Shown piece by piece: positions 45,846-55,100 of a stretch of 64,000 nt of DNA. The notes beneath the pieces are model-generated. The model made no database searches. It was not told where the DNA came from and saw only the letters and a list, made by a program, of their open reading frames with translations. The position numbers and the translations under genes were made by a program. The stretch is from Bacilli bacterium (GTDB taxonomy: Bacteria > Bacillota_I > Bacilli_A > ML615J-28 > CAG-698): the NCBI GenBank assembly GCA_017962745.1, contig JAGCUR010000014.1:1-64000 (forward strand), given 5' to 3'. Positions within the stretch are counted from its first letter, which is position 1; each line of letters opens with the position of its first letter.

Positions 45846-45950
45846 ACGAGGAGATAGGTGATTAATATGATTGTCAATTAATAATAACTATAGAGTAATT
45901 AATCACAGCCGTAATCTATTATTAGATTACCATATCAGCCTCGTTTTTTA
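45846..45950 (+). ncRNA. Three-way-junction RNA ending in a T-run
   Basis: Outer stem ACGAGG / CCTCGT (45846-45851 with 45939-45944) continues through a small bulge into GATA / TATC. Inside are two perfect hairpins: GTGATTAAT / ATTAATCAC (45858-45866 with 45898-45906) and GTAATCTA / TAGATTAC (45911-45918 with 45923-45930). TTTTTT follows the outer stem. It is therefore either a branched terminator of the sigma operon or a structured leader/ncRNA. Two weaker hairpins lie between it and the metallopeptidase gene (AGATTgTGCA / TGCAtAATCT, and AATAAT / ATTATT followed by T8). Confidence 0.65.
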
Positions 45951-46051
45951 TTAGATTGTGCAAAAATGATGAAGTGAAAGCACAATTTTGCTTTTATGCA
46001 TAATCTTAAATAATAAAGAATTATTTTTTTTGAATTATGGAGGTTTTATAT

Positions 46052-47971
46052 ATGAAAAAAATAATAAAAACATTTTTGATTGTCATAATATTGTTAGCGC
46101 TTGTGCCATTTTTAGTTGTTGCAAATGCTTCAACAAAGATTGAGCAGCATGATTTTGAAGTATGTTTTATATCGAGAGATTTTGTAAGTCTTAGTAATAT
46201 AAAAATAGATGTATATAATGCTTATGTTGATGATATAGATGATGGCGGAACATATATTTATGGTCATAGTCTTATGTATTCGACATATTCTAACTATAGA
46301 GGAAAAGCCTATTTAAACAAACCTAGTGATAAGTTTTTAATAGTAATTGATTTAGCAACTTTACCACAAGAATATGGAATTGAAAAGAACAGCTACTTTA
46401 TTGAAGAAGGAAACGAAATAATAGTTGATGTTTTAAAAGTCGATTCTATTAAATATGAAGGTAATGATTTAATTTTTTATTCAATCGACGAAAAAAAACT
46501 ATTACTTGATTATACAACTCAAGTTAAGAATGATGACTTGCATAAAAACGATGTAATCTTCAGTGATAAAATAGTTTTGAAAACGGAAGTAGATTATGGT
46601 AGAAAAGTAGCCATTAATAAAGAGATTGATGTATCTAATTATACTCAAAAAGAAAAAGTAGATTATCTTTACAACAAGGGATTAATTAGTAATAGCATAA
46701 GAATAGATAAATATTGTGATATTTTGATAAACAAAGAATTTGAAGGGCTTCATTGCCTGAACGATTTGTTTGAAGAAATCCAAGCATACAAAAAAGATAA
46801 CGATAATATTCCGTTTATACTAGGCAATAAAATTGATTATGTTCTTGATGAAAATGGTGGATTAAGATCAAGACCTAACACAAACAAATCTTATTCATCT
46901 ACGAATTTCAAAATACATTATCGTTCTACTTATTGCGATGATTCAACAGCACAAGCTGTTGCAAGTTATATGGAAGGACTTAGAACATTATTTATAGGCA
47001 ATTACTTCCAAACCCCAATCTTGGAGTTTTTATCAACTAGATATCATATCTATTTGACAGGTGAATCAAATGGTAATACCTTGGGATCTTGCTTTATGAC
47101 TACAAGCAACAAAACCACTGCATCATACATAGTTATATATGGGTTTGACAATTCTTTAACCACTGATATTCAGACTACTCTATCACACGAATACTTTCAT
47201 GCAATACAAAATTCATATAATTCCACAAGCAACTGGTTTAAAGAAGCAGCTGCAGAATGGGCAGGATTATTTGGAACGGGCGACCAAACACAATTCGTTG
47301 ATTGGATGGAATGCATGTATTTAACAAGTGCTAGTTATTGTAATTTCGCAGAGTCGATTTATAATTCTCTTGGATATGAAACTGCTTTTTTTGCTTTGAC
47401 ACTAGATGAATGCTATTGTGGCGCTGAAACATTGGCGGGCATTTATGATGAAATCGGTGACCTGTCTCAAAACTATAGTTTTAGTGACCTGACGGATGCA
47501 ATCGATGCTTATCTTGGTGACGCAGGCTTTGATGACACATTTGAAGATGCAGTTGTAAGAGCTTATGTTAGACTATCTCAACCATATTATCTTTTTGATA
47601 GCCTTACCGGTGACAATAAAACTGATGCACCTCATTCATCGATGAATACAATCAATACTACATTTACAGAGTTGTTGGAACCATATAGCGGCTCGTTATA
47701 TAGAATTAGATGTAGCGGAACTGGTACATATCGCATTACAGCAACAATTGGAATGAGTGGCTATCCATTTACCGCATCATATGTGCGAAGAACAACATCA
47801 AATGGCACAAATAATTATTATGCATATTATAAATTTACTTCAAATCCACTCACATTTACTAATTACCTTTTTGGTACAACTACATGCAATGAAATATGCT
47901 TAGTGCCAACATATTTCGGAAGCAGTAGCCATTCATATACACTAGCATTACAGGTAACTGTAAATTCTTAA
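46052..47971 (+). CDS. Secreted zinc metallopeptidase (gluzincin-like)
   Basis: 639 residues from ATG 46052 (ggagg 46039-46043, spacing 8). A signal peptide (KKIIKTFLIVIILLALVPF, cleavage near ANA-ST) directs export. HEYFH near residue 380 is the HExxH zinc site, and EAAAEW about 15-20 residues later offers the third ligand glutamate. The N-terminal ~270 residues look like a propeptide or binding domain, and the C-terminal ~140 residues are strand-rich. No LPxTG or anchor is seen, so the protein is probably released. It lies downstream of the ECF sigma pair and a structured RNA. Confidence 0.8.
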   Translation: MKKIIKTFLIVIILLALVPFLVVANASTKIEQHDFEVCFISRDFVSLSNIKIDVYNAYVDDIDDGGTYIYGHSLMYSTYSNYRGKAYLNKPSDKFLIVIDLATLPQEYGIEKNSYFIEEGNEIIVDVLKVDSIKYEGNDLIFYSIDEKKLLLDYTTQVKNDDLHKNDVIFSDKIVLKTEVDYGRKVAINKEIDVSNYTQKEKVDYLYNKGLISNSIRIDKYCDILINKEFEGLHCLNDLFEEIQAYKKDNDNIPFILGNKIDYVLDENGGLRSRPNTNKSYSSTNFKIHYRSTYCDDSTAQAVASYMEGLRTLFIGNYFQTPILEFLSTRYHIYLTGESNGNTLGSCFMTTSNKTTASYIVIYGFDNSLTTDIQTTLSHEYFHAIQNSYNSTSNWFKEAAAEWAGLFGTGDQTQFVDWMECMYLTSASYCNFAESIYNSLGYETAFFALTLDECYCGAETLAGIYDEIGDLSQNYSFSDLTDAIDAYLGDAGFDDTFEDAVVRAYVRLSQPYYLFDSLTGDNKTDAPHSSMNTINTTFTELLEPYSGSLYRIRCSGTGTYRITATIGMSGYPFTASYVRRTTSNGTNNYYAYYKFTSNPLTFTNYLFGTTTCNEICLVPTYFGSSSHSYTLALQVTVNS

Positions 47972-48035
47972 TAATTATTTTGAAAACAAAAAAAGTAAAA
48001 AAAGATTTTATTATATAAAAATATTGAAATGCAGT

Positions 48036-48086
48036 GAGGAAAGACTATTTTATTGAAAGTGTCCTATTGTTAATTAGTCTTTCCTC
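48036..48086. repeat. Perfect 12-bp inverted repeat
   Basis: GAGGAAAGACTA / TAGTCTTTCCTC with a 27-base AT-rich loop, followed by ttgttt. It may be the terminator of the metallopeptidase gene. Confidence 0.7.
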
Positions 48087-48121
48087 TTGTTTAATTACAC
48101 TTATAGAAAAAAAATATTATA

Positions 48122-48382
48122 ATGCGGTGTTACATGATTCCAAACGTGATATTAGATAATGGAAAATATAAAGAAACCGCCTTCTTTTTGGAAAATGCTG
48201 GATGCGGTAGATTTAGTGGATGCCCAGTTATTGACTTGTTTTATATGGCTTCAGAAGGATCAGTTGTAGAAAAAGAAGGTATTGCAATCGTATATGGTAT
48301 AATGCACGGCACTTTAAGAGATGCAACTGGTGGTAAGATGGCTATTGTAACTCCATCTAAATACATTCTTGATATTATATAA
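48122..48382 (+). pseudogene. Trypsin-like protease, C-terminal fragment
   Basis: 86 codons. CGRFSGCPVIDLF and the later VYGIMHGTLRDATGGKMAIVTPSKYIL align with GFSGGPVISL and YGIIHGTRQDNTGGKLAIV in the intact protease gene at 50225. The catalytic serine context survives, but the His and Asp parts are missing. There is no SD and a stop lies just upstream in frame, so it is a truncated paralogue. Confidence 0.7.
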
Positions 48383-48449
48383 TTCAAATAATAGTTTTTA
48401 TAATTTGTTAATATTGAGTATTTTGAAAAACTTTTTAAAAGGAGGAAAC

Positions 48450-49199
48450 ATGGAATTTTCACGAAAAATCAAAGATCTAAGGAAGAAAAAAAATGTTTCT
48501 CGAAAAGAATTGGCCGATAAAACCTATACAACGAGCTTGACAGTTTTAAAGTGGGAAACAGGGCTTAGTCTTCCAAGTCGAGAAACACAAAGACTCTTAT
48601 GCGATTATTTTGATATTACTTTAGATGAATTAACTAGCATTGATGATTCAATGATAATAAAGAAAAATAGAGCAATATTTATATACAAAATACTACTGAT
48701 ATTTATTGTCTCTTTGTTTGTGTTATGCGCAATAGGATATGTATTGACAAATAATAATAAAAAGAATACGGAAACTCATATCATATATGATGAAATACCA
48801 TATTTGAAATTAAATAATATCCAAACAAATTATTATCAAATTGGTTTTGAGTACGAAATAATAGATAAAGAATATGTGCTAAAAAATAATGTTTTAACAA
48901 TTCCTAATTCAAGCGAATTATCAACGATTACCTCAATACCTAAAACAAAACCATTGCGTGCTGAATTTAGAATGTCTTGTGAATATGATGTGCAATACTT
49001 TTACATTAATGATTCGTTTGAGCCAGTTGATAACGATGGTAGCTGGACTTATGCAAGAATCTATAGAATAGAAAATGTAGATGAAAAAAACAATATTATA
49101 CATTTAGATGAAATTGAATTTGATAATAATGCTGTTCTAATGATTTCGTGTTATTATCAAGACTTAAATGTAAGATACTATTATGTTATTAAAAAATAG
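48450..49199 (+). CDS. Membrane-anchored XRE-family regulator
   Basis: 249 residues from ATG 48450, with a strong SD (aaggagg). The N-terminal HTH (about 1-58) reads RKIKDLRKKKNVSRKELADK and LSLPSRETQRLLCDYFDITLDEL. One membrane helix lies at about 75-97, and the remaining ~150 residues are predicted outside and strand-rich. Such HTH-TM proteins sense an outside signal and control nearby genes. A secreted protein gene follows 12 bases later and is a likely target or ligand. Confidence 0.8.
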   Translation: MEFSRKIKDLRKKKNVSRKELADKTYTTSLTVLKWETGLSLPSRETQRLLCDYFDITLDELTSIDDSMIIKKNRAIFIYKILLIFIVSLFVLCAIGYVLTNNNKKNTETHIIYDEIPYLKLNNIQTNYYQIGFEYEIIDKEYVLKNNVLTIPNSSELSTITSIPKTKPLRAEFRMSCEYDVQYFYINDSFEPVDNDGSWTYARIYRIENVDEKNNIIHLDEIEFDNNAVLMISCYYQDLNVRYYYVIKK

Positions 49200-49211
49200 G
49201 GGGAGAGTTTT

Positions 49212-49937
49212 ATGAAAAAATTAGTATTATTAATTAATCTATTATTGGTTGCCTTGCTTTTTGTGTTTCAAATTAGGGCAAATGCCACTGAACAAAATAG
49301 CAATGAAAGCAGTGTTATAACAATTGCTGATGAAATCATTATGTTTGGTGAAGGTAATAATAGATGGTTTACGAATCAACCAATTTTAGATGATGCAGAA
49401 CCAGATTATGAATTCAAAAGCACCAATCCAGTTCAAAAATATTATAGGCATGAGATGATTATAGACCGTTATATAAATGAAGAAAAATATGGTCTATTTG
49501 GAATTGATTCAACAAATGAAACGCACAGGCTCGAACCTAATGCATATTTGTACGATCCGATTTCAACCGGTGCAAACGGATATGTTCATATTTCTATATC
49601 AACTGTTGCGCAATTCCCTGATCCGGATTATATAGCAAGGGATAATGACACATTAAAAATGAAAAATATGTATTCTGATTTAGCCATTTCAGGAGATTCA
49701 ACGAAGGTTGGATATGGTAAAATTCTTTATAGAACTGGTCAAGTAGGGGAAACGTGGGGTAATTGGTCATATGTGGATTTAGAACCATTTATTGATACAA
49801 ATGCTTCGTTAAGCTTTTATGGACAGCAATGTGTTCAAATAGTGGTTATTTATGAAGTGAAGGAAAAAGCACCAACAATTTTTCAATCAAATAAATTTTA
49901 TCATGTTAGAGGAATATATGAATTTATGATAGTGTAG
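49212..49937 (+). CDS. Secreted protein of unknown function
   Basis: 241 residues. A signal peptide (KKLVLLINLLLVALLFVF, cleavage near ANA-TE) is followed by an aromatic, strand-rich mature part with no membrane helix. I recognise no domain. A purine-rich SD (gggggag) precedes the start. It is probably co-transcribed with the membrane-anchored XRE gene 12 bases upstream. The 287 bases after it (49938-50224) show no gene; only an SD for the next gene is clear. Confidence 0.65.
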   Translation: MKKLVLLINLLLVALLFVFQIRANATEQNSNESSVITIADEIIMFGEGNNRWFTNQPILDDAEPDYEFKSTNPVQKYYRHEMIIDRYINEEKYGLFGIDSTNETHRLEPNAYLYDPISTGANGYVHISISTVAQFPDPDYIARDNDTLKMKNMYSDLAISGDSTKVGYGKILYRTGQVGETWGNWSYVDLEPFIDTNASLSFYGQQCVQIVVIYEVKEKAPTIFQSNKFYHVRGIYEFMIV

Positions 49938-50224
49938 GCATTATACTATATGATTAACAAACTGTTGAAAAATACGTGCATCAATTAATTTCTTTCGCTA
50001 ACGGCAATTTCATAAAATAAAAGTTTTCTGGGTCGCGTCTTAAATGAACAAGATATGTGTATTCATATATAATGACAATGGTCAACATTTAAATAATAAT
50101 AGTGACTCTACATTAACAATTATAAAAGTTGTTGTTAATTAAGTGTTAAATCTAATATAAAGAAACTGTTCATGTATGTCAGTAATTAAATATAGATAAA
50201 AAGATACATAAGGAGAAAATAAGT

Positions 50225-50905
50225 ATGAAGAAGAATGAAATGTTTAAACATATTGTTGCAATAAGAACTGCTAAAAATAATAGTGTGCTTGGTGGCACTG
50301 GTTTTTTTGTAAAAACTGATGATGATAAGTGCTTTTTAGTAACTGCGACTCACGTAGCTAGAGAGACAACGAGCGGTACAGATATCTGCGTTAGAAATCT
50401 TGCTACTGGATTACCATTTGCTTTTAAGATTAGTCAGCTTAATAAAATGGTCATATGGCTATATCATCCGATTGCAGATATAGCAATTCTGGAAGTAGAG
50501 CGAAGTTCCAATATCAATTTATCGCTATATGTGTTACCAATATCGGTTTTTGAAAATGACTTCAATAATGTGCCGGAAAGGGAATCAATTGTTACTATGT
50601 ATGGTATGCCTGATGTCTACACTGATTTAGAATTCGCTCCGTTTACTTGTGATAGTTATCCTGCATCAAATCTATGGGTTTCGTATTTTGAGATTACAGG
50701 AAGCGTGTTTAAATGTTTTATGTTGGATAAGCCATCAACTCAAGGTTTTAGTGGGGGACCAGTTATAAGTTTATCTAAAAATGATTTGCAAAAATGCTAT
50801 GGCATAATCCATGGTACTAGGCAAGATAACACCGGAGGAAAATTGGCCATCGTAGTACATAGCGGGTATCTATTTGAACTATTGGGCTACGCCAAAAATG
50901 TTTAG
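50225..50905 (+). CDS. Trypsin-like serine protease, cytoplasmic
   Basis: 226 residues with the trypsin-fold triad in order: His in LVTATHVARE near residue 40, Asp in HPIADIAILEV near residue 84, Ser in TQGFSGGPVIS near residue 178. There is no signal peptide or membrane helix, so it should act in the cytoplasm. Such proteases occur in defence-linked systems as effectors activated by a partner, but no obvious sensor gene is adjacent here. SD aaggag. A truncated paralogue lies at 48122. Confidence 0.8.
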   Translation: MKKNEMFKHIVAIRTAKNNSVLGGTGFFVKTDDDKCFLVTATHVARETTSGTDICVRNLATGLPFAFKISQLNKMVIWLYHPIADIAILEVERSSNINLSLYVLPISVFENDFNNVPERESIVTMYGMPDVYTDLEFAPFTCDSYPASNLWVSYFEITGSVFKCFMLDKPSTQGFSGGPVISLSKNDLQKCYGIIHGTRQDNTGGKLAIVVHSGYLFELLGYAKNV

Positions 50906-51268
50906 TCACCGAATATTAAAAAAAGTACAGCGCATTGTCAAGTCTAAAAATTAGCATTTAAGATCAATGTAATAATTAGCCCTCGATTGAGAGAGATTTG
51001 ATAGGAAAGAAGATGTATTTGCATTCAAAATGGTGAACAAAATGCTATTCGTTTATAATGTGGTGGACAAGCAACGATAGGCACTGTTTATCTTAATGGG
51101 TTTAATCCGAATATTCTTTCTAAAATGGCAAATGGGAGCTTCTTAAAATGGAATTGTTGGATTAGCTGATGATATTGAAGCATATATAGAAAAAAAACAC
51201 TTTTTAATACTGCGAGTAATTAAGAATAAAGATCTATATTCAAATAAAAAAGAGTTGTAGGCGAAAAA
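50906..51268. other. Gene-poor stretch with a possible relic
   Basis: No intact gene. A short open stretch (about 51060-51168) reads CGGQATIGTVYLNGFNPN and a little more before a stop. It has protein-like composition but no start or SD and no family I recognise; it is probably a leftover of a deleted gene. Confidence 0.4.
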
Positions 51269-52102
51269 ATGGATTTAAGATATGAAAAAATAAGAGACAC
51301 ATTTAAAAATAAAATACTGTACACACGAAAATCAATGTTTTCATTTGTCAAACTGTACTTAATTAGGAAATATAAAATTGATTTTAATGTTAGAAAATTA
51401 AAAGAAATCACTTATGGTGAAAAAATACCAAGTTCAAATTACGAAAAAGAAGCAGCCGCTATTTTTGATATGTATAGCAATTTGTTGAAAAGCAAAGATA
51501 TTAGTATGTTTTGTAAAAAAGCAAAAATATCAAATGTTGAATTAGAATATAATAGCGTGAGCACCTCAATAATAAATATATGGCGTGAACACATAGATGA
51601 TGTATATGTGTTTATGCTAATGAACTTCTTGCTTTTGTGCAATGGCTTACCAATCATTAATCCATATAAGCAAAGATATTCTGAATTCATTGATTCGCTG
51701 AATAACAAGGATGTTGAATCGTTGAATAATCTAATACTTATAATTTTAGATGATACTGAGACATTGGATGCCAATTATTATGATAATTGCTTGCAGATTG
51801 ATAGGGACGTGTTAATTGAGTTTATTATCAATAACAAAACAAATATATGTGAAGTCGGTAAGATAAATCACATATATTTGTTTGGCTCTTATGCTAGCGG
51901 ATTAACACGTTATGATAGCGATATTGATTTGCTTGTTTTTTCAAAAGATGATCTAACTTTTGAAGAAAAGATTAGTGGCATTAATTACATAAAGGAATTA
52001 ATAAGAGATAGATTCAAAAGAATAGTTGACATTCATGAAACAACTCGTGAAATACTTGCTAAAGATAATGAAAGAATAGACAATAGAATATTAATATTTT
52101 AG
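51269..52102 (+). CDS. Degenerate Fic-like domain fused to a minimal nucleotidyltransferase
   Basis: 277 residues. The C-terminal part (about 195-277) is a Pol-beta-type nucleotidyltransferase: HIYLFGSYASGLTRYDSDID gives the GSx(8-10)DxD active site, and KRIVDIHETT may give the third acid. The middle (about 105-165) reads FMLMNFLLLCNGLPIINPYK then RYSEFIDSL, which follows the helices after the Fic active site (ARLLMNLLLLxAGYPPxxI type). The preceding HPFxxGNGR motif is replaced by EHIDDVYV, so AMP transfer by Fic is unlikely. Weak SD. The RHS gene follows 13 bases later. Confidence 0.6.
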   Translation: MDLRYEKIRDTFKNKILYTRKSMFSFVKLYLIRKYKIDFNVRKLKEITYGEKIPSSNYEKEAAAIFDMYSNLLKSKDISMFCKKAKISNVELEYNSVSTSIINIWREHIDDVYVFMLMNFLLLCNGLPIINPYKQRYSEFIDSLNNKDVESLNNLILIILDDTETLDANYYDNCLQIDRDVLIEFIINNKTNICEVGKINHIYLFGSYASGLTRYDSDIDLLVFSKDDLTFEEKISGINYIKELIRDRFKRIVDIHETTREILAKDNERIDNRILIF

Positions 52103-52115
52103 AAAGAGAAAACTA

Positions 52116-55100
52116 ATGAGCAATAATGGGCTAAAAAATAAGAACGAAATAATTAATAAAATTGTTGATAATACTGAGGTATTATGTAATGTTTCGAGGC
52201 ATCATGGTAATGCTTCATTGAAGATTAACTTAGTATCTACTTTGGGAGCATATAAAGTTGATTTCTTTTTATATGTGGATTCATATAATACTAATAATAT
52301 CGGTTTCGGGTTAGGTGCTACATGTAACTTATATAGGAAATTTATATTTTCTAATAATAAATATAAAATTACTACATTTGAAGGACTTGAATATGAATTT
52401 GATAGCATTGGAAATGATAATTATTATAATGCAGAGCTCAATCAACGAATAGTTAAATATAGCGAAGATGATGATGTGTTTAGTTTGTTTGATGGGTTTG
52501 GCAATGAATACTATTATGGTGGCTTTAGTCATTATCCACTAGAAGTTACTTTTGGACAAAGCGGATACAAGTTAGATTTAACTATTACAGATAATAGATT
52601 AGCGGTAGTCAAGGTCAAATCAGGTTCGAGAGCAATTAGTTCAATTTATATTACATACACATCAATAGGAAGTGCTTATTATGCGACATCAATAACTTGT
52701 ACGAAACCGAATAATGTATATACTCTAACTTATAATAATAGCGGAAGAATAAGCAACATTGTTGCTAATATAAGTGGCTATGGAAGTACACCTTTTTCGA
52801 ATATGAACTACTCTTTTAATCAATATGATATAACGGTAGTTGATAATATTAGACATAGACGTTGCAAAGTGACACGTGGTTTTAATCAACAGGAACAAAC
52901 ATATATAGTTACTAAAATTGAAGAAGACTATTATGAAAACAATACTTCAATTGATAAAATAACAACAAATGTTACACATAGCAATAATTATTATACAAAA
53001 GTATATGATAATAATGGAAATTTTGTTGAACTATATTATGATAATGAACAAATAGAATATATTGTAGACTCAAATTGTAATTTACAGAAGTGTTTATATG
53101 ATGATTATAAAAAACAAATTGGAAACTATAGTTCAATTTCATTCTTAAAGAAATATGTTGAAGAAAACAATTTAGTAAAGAATGGCTATTTTGAGAATTC
53201 ATCACATATGAACTATTGGAGTATTGTAGGCACATCAAGCGGTGGTATTAGCTACGATAATGATAGACCATTATCAAGTGCTATTGGGCCATATTATTTA
53301 TATATAAATAATATGGGTAACGAATGTTATTTAAAACAGACGATAAATATTAAAGGAAGCGAACTTGATAACTATACATTAGTACTATGGGTAAAGCAAT
53401 TATCTTTAGGGACCAATTCTAATTATGATTTGTCAATTGAAGTGAAATATAATACTTCTGACAATATTGTAAGCCCTATACCTTTTACTTTTGTTGAAAA
53501 TATTCCTCATAGTTCTACGATAAATCCAAATTGGCATCCTTTGATATTTGATGTGTCAAAACACAAAAACTTTGATTCAATAGACTTAATGATTAAATTG
53601 CCAAATACAGGAATTCAATATGCTATTGATGGAATCATATTGATAAAAAATAAAGTTATAAATGAATCATCTTATTATCTGTTTGGCAAAAAAAGTAAGC
53701 AAGAAAATAAAGATGAAATGGTTAATTATGTACATAATTATCATGACAGTCATTATAATATTGATAAATTAGGAATGATCATTGATAAGGATGGTATAAT
53801 TACTAGATATTCATATGATGATGCTTGTGTAAATGTTGTAAGTGAAGAAAAGTGTAATAAAACAATCCAAAGAGTTTATGATGAAAACGAAAAGAACAAT
53901 TTATTGAGTGAAACGATAACATGCGGAAATAAAAAAGTTGTTAGCAGCAATGAATATACCGAGTCGAAAGATTACATAGAAAAAGAAATTTCATATGATG
54001 ATTCTGAAACTGAATATACTACTGGCGAATCAAGTGGCCGTGTGTCAAAAATAGTTCCACCTACTGGAATTAACGAATTTTACGCGTACAATAGTGTAGG
54101 ATTAAAAGGCTTAACGCTTATTAGAGGTAGTAGTTTTGATGCGGATTTAAACTATCTATATAATGATCAAATGAAATTGACCAAAGTTGAAAAATTAAAT
54201 TATGAATTATATAGATACAATTATCAAAACTTAAAACTAAACAGTGTAACGCTCCAGAATAATAATTTATTGCTAGAATCTTATAATTATCAAAGTACTT
54301 TCCCTTATGGAATCAGTAAGATTAAAAAAGGCTCAAATGGCGATGAGGTACAATTTATATATGACAGTTATGGTAATATCAAACAAGTTCAATATAAACT
54401 TAAAGGAGATAATAGTTTTTCCTTAAAATATGAATTTGAATATGATGATGTTGCCCATGCGTCTTTAAAGTGCATAACAAACTATATTGATAACGATTGT
54501 TGCTGTAAAGATTTTGCATATGATGCTATAGGAAACATTGAGACCATTTATGATTCGCAAAATCATAATTATGATGTGCACTATTTATTTGATGATTACA
54601 AAAATTGTATAAAAGATATTGACATTGAAAATGTAAAGAGAATTGAAGTGATTCCATATCAAAACAAAGAACAAAAAGCAACAAAGAAAGATTTAATTGA
54701 TAGTTGTTTATATCAACTTAATAATGAAAAGAGAAAATATTATTGTTTTTTTGATGGTACAAGTACACATTCAAATTACTTAAAGCAAATTTTTTGTGCT
54801 AACCGCTCTAACGATATTGAAAAAACAATAAGTCCATCTATTGGTGATGGTGTTGTACCAGTGAATAACAATGGGAATTGGTATTTTCCTATATCTACCA
54901 CTTCACAATTGAAATATATTATACCTAGTGAATATATAAATGCTGACGCTCATTCACTAATAAATGGATCTATTGGATTTTTATTTATTCCGACATCAGT
55001 AAATAGCGTTAAAACGCTCTTCAGCATATACGATAATACTGGATATTCTAGATTAGTTTGTGAAAACATAGATGATAATTTAATAGTAAAAATATATAGA

